Assembly: GCA_023425615.1 (NCBI GenBank)
Contig: JAFACJ010000825.1
Span: forward strand, 1 to 6,015
Length of the DNA stretch: 6,015 nucleotides
Source: Actinomycetes bacterium
GTDB taxonomy: Bacteria; Actinomycetota; Actinomycetes; Streptosporangiales; Streptosporangiaceae
Direction of reading: 5' to 3'
The notes under the pieces were generated by a model, which saw only the letters and a list, made by a program, of their open reading frames with translations, had not been told where the DNA came from and did no database searches. Made by a program: the position numbers and the translations under genes. Of the stretch, positions 1 through 5,234 are shown piece by piece (position 1 is the first letter of the stretch; each line of letters starts with the position of its first letter).

Positions 1-1
1 C

Positions 2-526
2 CTGCTCTTCACCGAGACAACCGGAACTCCCGAGACGCCGGCCGCCGCCTACGACCCCGCGCACGACACCTGGCGCAAGCTTCCCAACGGTCACATCGCC
101 GCCGGTTCGGCCTCCGGCGTGGTCTGGACGGGCGACCGGGCCGTCGTGTTCTCCACCTCATCGGAACGGCTGGACGGCGGAAAGACGAATCCCTGGCCGC
201 GTCCCCTGGATCCGGGCGGCGCCTACCTGCCGAAGAACGACCGCTGGGAACGCGTCCCCCTGTCCCCGCCTTCGGAGTCCCGAGGCATCCCCCTGCCGAC
301 CGGCCGAGAGATCGTCCAGTGGGACGGCGCCGGCCCCGCCCTCGCCTACCATCCGACCGAACACCGTTGGCGCGAGATCCGCCTCCCGAAGACGCCCTGG
401 CGCGAGTTCGCCTCCGTCATCTGGACGGGAACCGAACTCATCGCCTGGGGCGGTGACTCCTGTCCCGCCACCGCCAAGTGCGTGGCCCTACGCCCTGTCG
501 AAGACGGGATCGCCCTCACTCTGTGA
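2..526 (+). CDS. Kelch-like beta-propeller protein, C-terminal part (5' end outside window)
   Basis: The frame is open from base 2 and ends at TGA 524-526, giving 174 visible residues; the true start lies upstream of the window. A GTG at 119 is in frame but internal (Val in GVVWTG), and the frame upstream of it already codes for a matching repeat unit. Kelch-style blade signatures recur: AAAYDPAHDTWRKLP, then GGAYLPKNDRWERVPL, then ALAYHPTEHRWREIRLP, each an aromatic-x-P...W pair. Between them are WTG-type strands (VVWTGDRAVVF and VIWTGTELIAWGG). Two cysteines in the last strand (GGDSCPATAKC) could form a disulfide, which would fit an exported domain, but the N-terminus that would carry a signal peptide is missing. 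Kelch propellers are binding or scaffold domains, sometimes carbohydrate-related; no specific role can be read here. The gene converges on the kinase gene with a 19-base gap. Confidence 0.75.
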   Translation: MLFTETTGTPETPAAAYDPAHDTWRKLPNGHIAAGSASGVVWTGDRAVVFSTSSERLDGGKTNPWPRPLDPGGAYLPKNDRWERVPLSPPSESRGIPLPTGREIVQWDGAGPALAYHPTEHRWREIRLPKTPWREFASVIWTGTELIAWGGDSCPATAKCVALRPVEDGIALTL

Positions 527-539
527 ACCTCGTACAGGC

Positions 540-561
540 CGTCCGTCAGTAGAGGCGGACG
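540..561. terminator. Possible weak hairpin between convergent genes
   Basis: CGTCCG at 540-545 can pair with CGGACG at 556-561 across a 10-base loop. The hairpin lies where the kelch-like gene and the kinase gene converge and overlaps the kinase stop codon (546-548). There is no U-tract on either side, so a role in bidirectional termination is only a guess from position. Confidence 0.2.
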
Positions 562-2222
562 CGCTGAAGTGCGGTGAGGAAGTCGTCGGCGGTGCGGTAG
601 CGGGCGGCGGGTCTGCGGTGGAGGGTGCCGCGGAGCGCGGACATGAAGGAAAGGGGGATCCCCGGGATGTCGGGGATGGGGAGGTCGCGGGCCTGGATGT
701 GGTGGGCCATGAGGGCGTAGTAGCTCGTCAGCGGTCGCGCGGGGTGGCGCGGCGGGGCACCGGACAGGAGGGCGTACAGGGTGGCGCCCAGCGAGTAGAG
801 GTCGCCCGCCGCGGTGGGGCCCGTGTAGTCCTCGTCGAACAGCTCCGGTGGCGCGTAGGCGGGGGTGAGCGCCTTCACCGTCATCGAGATGCCGCCGTCC
901 GGGTCCAGGACCTTGGCGATGCCGAAGTCGGCGAGCGCGACCGGCTCGTACCGGGTCACCAGGAGGTTGTCCGGTTTGATGTCGCGGTGCAGGATCCCCT
1001 CGCGGTGCGCCGCCGCCAGCGCGTCGGCGGCCTTCACCCCGATCCGCAGCACCTCGCGCATCGGGAGCGCGCCCTTCTTGAGCCGGTCGGCGAGGGAACC
1101 GCCGGGGCAGTACTCCAGCACCAGGTAGGGACGGCCGTCCGGGAGTTCACCGCGGTCGTGGACGGTCAGCACGTTGGGATGGCCCGCCAGCCGCAGGTTG
1201 GCATCCACCTCCCGCTCGAACCGCCGCAGGCCGTCGCCCCGCAGGCGTTCGTGCATCACCTTGAGCGCCACCGGACGGTTCAGCGAGCGCTGCACCCCCC
1301 GGTATACGGTGGCGAAACCGCCCTTGCCGAGGGGCTCCATGATGTCGAAGCCCGGAATCGTGAACCCGGCGGGCTCCACCTCCTCGGCCGGAGGCGCAGG
1401 CGGAGCGGGTGGCTCCTGACGGCGCTGTACGGTCTCCTGCTCTCTCACCTCGGCGACCGCGCCCACCAGGATCCGATCGTTCTGGACGTACCGCTCCTGA
1501 TCGAGGTCGACGACGTCCGCCACCAGGCAGGTGATGTTGTCCGGGCCGCCGCCCCGGTTGGCCAGGCCGATGAGCTGCCGTGAGGCGTCCTCCGGAGGCT
1601 GCGGGGCGCTGAGCACGTGGTAGATCGTCTCGGCGCTGACCACGTCGCTCAGGCCGTTGGAGCACAGGAGGTAGCGGTCGCCGATCCGGGACTCGCGCAG
1701 GGACAGGTCGGGCTCGACCTCGCTGCGGCCGTCCAGGACGCGCAGGAGCAGGGAGCGCTGCGGATGGACGGCGGCTTCGTCGAGGCTGATGCGGCCTTCG
1801 TCCACCAGCGACTGCACCAGGGTGTGGTCGTGGGTGATCTGGAACAGCTCGCCGTTGCGCAGCAGGTAGCCGCGCGAACTACCGATGTGGACGAGCGCCG
1901 CCTTGTTCCCCGACCAGAGCATGGCGGTCACGGTGGTGCTGATTCCCCGAAGGCGCGGGTTCTCTCTGATCAGGTGGTACAGCTTGTCGTTGGCCGCCCC
2001 GACCGAGTGTTCCAACGCCTCTAGGAGATGGTCCGCCGGTACTTCGTCCAGGTCCAGCCGGGACAGGATCTCGATGGCCTCCGCGCCGGCGATCCCCCCG
2101 TCCGCCGTTCCGCCGCCGTCGGCGACGGCCAGCAGCCGGCTTCCGGCGTATCCGGAGTCACGGTTGGCCTCGCGCAGCCGACCCGTGTCGGAGCCCGCGG
2201 CATAACGGATGCCGAACCGCAT
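546..2222 (-). CDS. PP2C-like domain fused to Ser/Thr protein kinase (phosphatase domain probably degenerate)
   Basis: The protein is 558 residues. The ATG at 2220-2222 is preceded by GGGAGGT (2226-2232) three bases upstream. The open frame continues further upstream only as Arg/Pro-rich antisense of the sigma gene, so this start is well supported. Residues 1-238 are a PP2C-type fold: NRD 20-22, VADGGG with Asp35-Gly36, GISTTVTA 93-100, HDHTLVQSLVDEG 131-143, GDRYLLCS 181-188 and GGGPDNIT 224-231. A Pro/Glu-rich linker follows (about 260-285, PPAPPAPPAEE). Residues 292-556 are a Hanks-type kinase with G-loop GKGGFATV 299-306, Lys321, alpha-C Glu336 or Glu338, HRDIKPDN 412-419, DFG 432-434, YAPPE 456-460, Asp474 and Arg541; Thr448 and Thr453 lie in the activation segment. 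There is no transmembrane segment, so it is probably cytoplasmic. The kinase should phosphorylate Ser/Thr on partner proteins. The PP2C part has Ser115 where HIGDSR normally has Asp, and Asn189 where CSDGL normally has Asp; both are metal-ligand positions in PP2C enzymes. Weak or no phosphatase activity is inferred. The targets are unknown. Confidence 0.93.
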   Translation of the reverse strand: MRFGIRYAAGSDTGRLREANRDSGYAGSRLLAVADGGGTADGGIAGAEAIEILSRLDLDEVPADHLLEALEHSVGAANDKLYHLIRENPRLRGISTTVTAMLWSGNKAALVHIGSSRGYLLRNGELFQITHDHTLVQSLVDEGRISLDEAAVHPQRSLLLRVLDGRSEVEPDLSLRESRIGDRYLLCSNGLSDVVSAETIYHVLSAPQPPEDASRQLIGLANRGGGPDNITCLVADVVDLDQERYVQNDRILVGAVAEVREQETVQRRQEPPAPPAPPAEEVEPAGFTIPGFDIMEPLGKGGFATVYRGVQRSLNRPVALKVMHERLRGDGLRRFEREVDANLRLAGHPNVLTVHDRGELPDGRPYLVLEYCPGGSLADRLKKGALPMREVLRIGVKAADALAAAHREGILHRDIKPDNLLVTRYEPVALADFGIAKVLDPDGGISMTVKALTPAYAPPELFDEDYTGPTAAGDLYSLGATLYALLSGAPPRHPARPLTSYYALMAHHIQARDLPIPDIPGIPLSFMSALRGTLHRRPAARYRTADDFLTALQRVRLY

Positions 2223-2249
2223 TCGACCTCCCTGTGGATGCCCGCTCAA

Positions 2250-2258
2250 ACTATCCCA
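2250..2258 (-). promoter_or_regulatory. Possible extended -10 promoter for the kinase gene
   Basis: On the minus strand the 44-base gap between the sigma stop and the kinase ATG contains TGGGATAGT, an extended -10 form (TG, one base, then GATAGT, which matches TATAAT at 4 of 6 positions). It is the AT-richest part of an otherwise GC-rich stretch. There is no recognisable -35 at 17 bases. A transcript from here would have a leader of roughly 20 bases containing the GGGAGGT ribosome binding site. The kinase could therefore be made independently of the sigma operon. Confidence 0.3.
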
Positions 2259-2266
2259 GAAGGATC

Positions 2267-3529
2267 TCAGGTGGCGCGGTGTTCCCCGGGTCGGAGCCGT
2301 GCGGCGCGCTGTTCGAAGAGGGCGCGTTCGCGGGTGTTGGCGGTCAGGGAGGCGGCGCGGGCGAACTCGGCGCGCGCCTCGTCGCGGCGGCCGAGGAGGG
2401 CGAGGAGTTCGGCGCGGGCGGCGGGCAGGTGCGGGTAGCGGGGCAGGGCGGCGGCGAGGGGCTCCAGGAGGGCGAGGCCGGCGCCGGGGCCTTCGGCCAT
2501 GCCGACGGCGACGGCGTGGTTGAGGCGGACGACGGGTGAGCCGGTCCGGGCGACGAGCAGCGCGTAGAAGGCGGCGATGCGCGGCCAGTCGGTGTCGCCG
2601 GGGTCCGCGGCCTGGGCGTGGCAGGCGGCGATGGCGGCCTGGAGGGTGTAGGGGCCCGGTGGTCCCGCGGCGGCGGAGCGTTCGAGGGAGGCGAGGCCGC
2701 GGCGGATGAGGAGGCGGTCCCAGCGGCGGCGGTCCTGTTCCAGCAGCGGGACGGGGGTGCCGTCGGGCTCGGCGCGGGCGGGGAGGCGGGAGGCGTGCAG
2801 TTCCATCAGCGCGGCGAGCCCGTGGGCCTCGGGTTCGCCGGGCGCCAGGCCGGCCAGGACGCGGGCCAGCCGCAGCGCCTCCTCGCACAGGTCGGGGCGG
2901 GTCCAGTCGTCGCCCGAGGTCGCCGAGTACCCCTCGTTGAAGATGAGGTAGAGGACCGCGAGGACGTCGCGGAGCCGTGCCTCGACGTCCTGGGGGGCGG
3001 GGAGTTCGAAGGGGACGTTCGCGGCGGCGAGCGCGCGTTTGGCGCGGACGATCCGCTGCGCGGCGGCGGGTTCGGTGATGAGGAACGCCCGCGCGATCTC
3101 GTCGGTGGTGAGGCCGCCGAGGAGCCGCAGGGTGAGCGCGGCGCGCTGTTCGGGTTTCAGCACCGGATGGCAGGCGACGAAGATCAGCCGCAGGACGTCG
3201 TCTCCGACGGGGTCGTCCAGCGCTCCTTCGAGGTCGGGTTCGGGTGCCTGGAGGAGGTCGCGGCCCACCTCGGCGAGTTTGCGCTCATAGGAGGAGCGCC
3301 GCCGCAGCAGGTCGATCGCCCGGTTCTTGGCGGTGAGCATCAGCCATCCGCCGGGGTTGGCCGGGACTCCGTCACGCGGCCAGCGTTCGAGGGCGGCGAC
3401 GAGGGCGTCCTGCGCCAGTTCCTCGGCGAGCCCGACGTCCTGGACGACGCGGGCGACACCGGCGATGATCCGCGCCGCTTCCATCCGCCACACGGCCTCC
3501 ACGGCGCGGGCGGGATCGGTGACCGTCAT
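2267..3529 (-). CDS. RNA polymerase sigma factor, ECF42 type with C-terminal DUF6596/TPR-like extension
   Basis: The 420-residue protein directs RNA polymerase to ECF-type promoters. Sigma region 2 spans about residues 8-80 (AVEAVWRMEAARIIAG, DVGLAEELAQDALVAALE, NPGGWLMLTAKNRAIDLLRR). Region 4 spans about 112-168, with the helix-turn-helix in GLTTDEIARAFLITEPAAAQRI. The extension contains the family signature AVLYLIFNEGYSATSG (191-206) and then Ala/Leu-rich helical TPR-like segments to about 412. Its length, roughly twice a minimal ECF factor, is normal for ECF42. In this family the extension is known to matter for activity, and no classical anti-sigma factor is encoded nearby; none is seen here. 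I chose the ATG at 3527-3529 (AGGA nine bases upstream). A GTG at 3545-3547, four bases after the DGPF stop and with GAGG upstream, would add six residues and is a real alternative. It follows the DGPF gene, the classic partner. Confidence 0.93.
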   Translation of the reverse strand: MTVTDPARAVEAVWRMEAARIIAGVARVVQDVGLAEELAQDALVAALERWPRDGVPANPGGWLMLTAKNRAIDLLRRRSSYERKLAEVGRDLLQAPEPDLEGALDDPVGDDVLRLIFVACHPVLKPEQRAALTLRLLGGLTTDEIARAFLITEPAAAQRIVRAKRALAAANVPFELPAPQDVEARLRDVLAVLYLIFNEGYSATSGDDWTRPDLCEEALRLARVLAGLAPGEPEAHGLAALMELHASRLPARAEPDGTPVPLLEQDRRRWDRLLIRRGLASLERSAAAGPPGPYTLQAAIAACHAQAADPGDTDWPRIAAFYALLVARTGSPVVRLNHAVAVGMAEGPGAGLALLEPLAAALPRYPHLPAARAELLALLGRRDEARAEFARAASLTANTRERALFEQRAARLRPGEHRAT

Positions 3530-3551
3530 GGCCACCGATCCTGCCACCGGT

Positions 3552-3905
3552 TCACGCCTCGCCGAACACCTGCAGGACGTCGGCCTCGCCTTCCCAGCCG
3601 GGCCACAGGTCGCGGTGCAGCCGCAGGAACCGGGAGGCCCACTCGACCGCCTCCTCCTTGGCGCGCACCTGGTAGAGCGCGTAGCTGATCAGCTCCTTGG
3701 TCTCGGCGAACGGCCCGTCGGTGGCCGCCAGCTCGCCTGCGGCCAGGGTGACCCGCGCCCCGCCCACGGCGCTGGGCATCAGGCCCGCGGTGTCAAGGAG
3801 CGCGCCGGACTTGGCCGCCTCCTCCCCCAGCGCCAGGATCGCCTCCATGAGTTCCGCGGGCGGCATGCCCGTCGACGAACTCCGCAAGGTGACGAGGTAT
3901 CGCAT
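3552..3905 (-). CDS. YCII-related DGPF-domain protein
   Basis: This is a small soluble protein of 117 residues. It opens with MRYLVTLRSS, the usual first beta-strand of YCII-like ferredoxin-fold proteins, and carries the diagnostic TDGPFAETKELI at residues 62-73 (DGPF 63-66). The ATG at 3903-3905 is preceded by AAGGAGA with a five-base spacer. Genes of this family are typically paired with ECF42 sigma factors, which matches the sigma gene immediately downstream. The upstream DUF998 gene ends 31 bases before it, so all three are likely cotranscribed. The biochemical role of DGPF proteins is not settled. They are often predicted as ligand-binding or enzyme-like by fold and as regulon members of the ECF42 factor; a specific reaction cannot be read from the sequence. 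No cysteine is present. Confidence 0.92.
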   Translation of the reverse strand: MRYLVTLRSSSTGMPPAELMEAILALGEEAAKSGALLDTAGLMPSAVGGARVTLAAGELAATDGPFAETKELISYALYQVRAKEEAVEWASRFLRLHRDLWPGWEGEADVLQVFGEA

Positions 3906-3936
3906 CTCGGTCTCTCCTTCTTCTTATCCGGGGGGT

Positions 3937-4566
3937 TCAGCGCCGGTACTCGGCGACGGCCAGCGCCGCCACCCAGGTCCAGGCCAGGACGAGCGCGCCG
4001 GTGAACGCCAGGATCCCCCAGACCGCGCCGGCCGAGCCCGCCATCGCGGCGAACCCGGCGAAGAACACGAAGGCCGTCAGGCGCGAGAATCCCGGAGCGA
4101 ACCGGCGGGCCAGCAGGAGCATCGCGATGACCAGGCACACGAAACCCACACCGGACACCGCGAAGTGCAGCATCCCATGCCAGGTCACCTCACCGGCGCC
4201 TTCCGGCGCGCCCTCGGGGAATCCGCGGCCCGGGTCGGCGCGGAAGATCCCCGCCCCGGCCATCCCCGCCCCGAACACCCCCGTCAGCCGCGCCGCGCCC
4301 TTCCCCGCGCCGTTCCGGCCCAGTCCCACCGCGAACGCGACGACCATCAGCCCGGTCAGCACGAGGTTCGCCGACTGGATCCACCCGTGGTGCCCGTTGG
4401 CGAGCATGCTCCAGGCGTGCCGCCCGAAGTCGAACCCGTCCCTGGTGAGCCCCTGTGCCACCGAGACCCCCACGTAGAGCGGCCCGGCGAGCACCCCGTA
4501 CCCCAGCAGCGACCGGGTGATCCGGCTCTCGGGCGTGCAGTGCGCGGCGGGGGCGGCGATGGTCAT
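3937..4566 (-). CDS. DUF998-type multi-spanning membrane protein
   Basis: The integral membrane protein has 209 residues and about six predicted hydrophobic helices, near residues 20-40, 62-83, 93-109, 131-153, 163-184 and 187-206. The conserved-looking loop ADPGRGFPEGAPEG (110-123), after the third helix, and HGMLH (130-134), at the start of the fourth, are typical of DUF998 proteins. The start is the ATG at 4564-4566, because AAGGAGG lies five bases upstream; a GTG 18 bases further up would turn that ribosome binding site into codons and is unlikely. It is the first gene of the apparent DUF998-DGPF-sigma operon, behind a TGTCGA-type promoter. The molecular function of DUF998 is unknown. In this position it may be a regulon target or a membrane component that senses or answers an envelope signal, but that is inference. 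Confidence 0.85.
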   Translation of the reverse strand: MTIAAPAAHCTPESRITRSLLGYGVLAGPLYVGVSVAQGLTRDGFDFGRHAWSMLANGHHGWIQSANLVLTGLMVVAFAVGLGRNGAGKGAARLTGVFGAGMAGAGIFRADPGRGFPEGAPEGAGEVTWHGMLHFAVSGVGFVCLVIAMLLLARRFAPGFSRLTAFVFFAGFAAMAGSAGAVWGILAFTGALVLAWTWVAALAVAEYRR

Positions 4567-4571
4567 GGCTT

Positions 4572-4578
4572 CCTCCTT
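4572..4578 (-). promoter_or_regulatory. Shine-Dalgarno of the DUF998 gene
   Basis: AAGGAGG is a full-length anti-16S match, five bases before the ATG at 4566. It decides the start: the longer reading from the GTG at 4584 would include this sequence as Lys-Glu-Glu codons. Confidence 0.85.
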
Positions 4579-4614
4579 CGTCACGGCCCGGCCTCTCCGG
4601 CCCGTTCACCGATG

Positions 4615-4642
4615 CCACGAACACCCCGCCCCGCTTTCGACA
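4615..4642 (-). promoter_or_regulatory. Likely ECF42-type promoter of the DUF998-DGPF-sigma operon
   Basis: On the minus strand TGTCGA (4637-4642) is followed by a 17-base spacer and then CGTGG (4615-4619). TGTCGA is, from memory of published ECF42 work, the -35 element of promoters in front of DGPF operons; a CGT-type -10 is usual for ECF factors, but I am not certain of the exact ECF42 -10 consensus. Transcription would begin near 4605-4610, giving a leader of about 40 bases ending in the strong ribosome binding site. The arrangement predicts autoregulation by the sigma factor encoded at the end of the operon. Confidence 0.6.
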
Positions 4643-4659
4643 GTCCCCGGATTTTTTTC

Positions 4660-4682
4660 GAGAAATCTTCGGCGCCCCGCCG
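4660..4682 (-). terminator. Weak terminator-like hairpin after the 174-residue gene
   Basis: On the minus strand CGGCG-GGG-CGCCG (4670-4682) forms a five-pair GC stem with a three-base loop, followed by AAGATTTCTC with only three consecutive T. It begins about 20 bases after the stop codon of the upstream gene and before the TGTCGA promoter, which is the expected place for an operon end. The tail is poor for an intrinsic terminator, so this remains tentative. Confidence 0.3.
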
Positions 4683-4701
4683 CGGACGGTCGAAGGGGAG
4701 G

Positions 4702-5226
4702 TCAGAGGCTGGTGGGACGGGTGGGTGCCAGCGCGAGTTCGCCGGCGTGGACGCGGGAGAGCATCGTGCGTGCCGCGTCGACGATCTGGGTGACGTTCGC
4801 CAGGAGCTCGGCGGCCGACGCCTTGTGCTCGGGCGTCCGGCAGCGCTCCGGGAGGTCGGTGAGGCGGCGTTCGAGCCAGGCGAAGGGGTCGTCGGTGAGG
4901 GACCTGTCGAAGACCCGCGCGCCCGGCTCGTTGCCGTCCATCTCCGGATGGTGGTGCATGCGGTCCCTGGTGCCGGGCCCGTGTTCGATGGACTCGAAGA
5001 AGTCGGCGCGCCACAGCGCCTCGTCCACGACGACGCGCTGCGCGGCGTAGATCGAGCCGCGCCAGTCCTGCGGTTCCAGCAGCCGCAGTTCCACCCGCAC
5101 ACCGCGTTCGGCGCCCTCCTGGCCGGGCGCGGGGGTGGGGTCGATGAAGTAGAGGTCTTCGAGGGCCACGGCCAGCGTTCCGAAACAGAGCAGTTGCAGC
5201 ATGTCACGATGCTGCGCGGCGGTCAC
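4702..5226 (-). CDS. Uncharacterised 174-residue protein coupled to the amine oxidase gene
   Basis: I do not recognise a named function. The frame ends at TGA 4702-4704. The most likely start is the GTG at 5224-5226, eight bases after the amine oxidase stop, with no clear Shine-Dalgarno, so translational coupling is probable; an ATG at 5200-5202 would remove eight residues. The protein is soluble and acidic. Residues 10-32 (LQLLCFGTLAVALEDLYFID) look like a beta/alpha start. The middle has VRVELRLLE, then VVVDEALWRADFFESIEHGPG, then the His-rich MHHHPEMDGNEPGARVFD (about 91-108), whose three consecutive His could bind metal. The C-terminal third is helical (DPFAWLERRLTDL, ASAAELLANVTQIVDAARTML). 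Close linkage to an MAO-type oxidase suggests a joint pathway or a partner role, which is inference. A much longer open frame continues upstream, but only as antisense-like Arg/Pro-rich sequence inside the oxidase gene. Confidence 0.75.
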   Translation of the reverse strand: MTAAQHRDMLQLLCFGTLAVALEDLYFIDPTPAPGQEGAERGVRVELRLLEPQDWRGSIYAAQRVVVDEALWRADFFESIEHGPGTRDRMHHHPEMDGNEPGARVFDRSLTDDPFAWLERRLTDLPERCRTPEHKASAAELLANVTQIVDAARTMLSRVHAGELALAPTRPTSL

Positions 5227-5234
5227 GGCGCCGG

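Noticed and set aside
496..501. Plus-strand TGTCGA near the end of the kelch-like gene
   Set aside because: It lies inside coding sequence, has no CGT at 16-17 bases downstream, and points toward a convergent gene end.
453..1583. Long plus-strand open frame opposite the kinase gene
   Set aside because: It is antisense to a gene with clear kinase and PP2C motifs, has Val/Gly/Arg-rich composition with no domain signature, and is explained by the high GC content.
2223..2888. An N-terminal extension of the kinase frame by about 220 residues
   Set aside because: The extension is Arg/Pro-rich low-complexity sequence overlapping the well-supported sigma factor in another frame on the same strand, and the ATG at 2222 has a good ribosome binding site and starts exactly at the PP2C domain.
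2618..3688. Long plus-strand open frame opposite the sigma factor
   Set aside because: Low-complexity Gly/Glu/Arg-rich translation antisense to the sigma gene, with no motifs and no convincing ribosome binding site.
4567..4584. GTG start at 4584 for the DUF998 gene
   Set aside because: Those codons contain the AAGGAGG ribosome binding site of the ATG at 4566, so the shorter start is far more likely.
4906..4911. Plus-strand TGTCGA inside the 174-residue gene
   Set aside because: It is intragenic and antisense, with no plus-strand gene downstream to serve.
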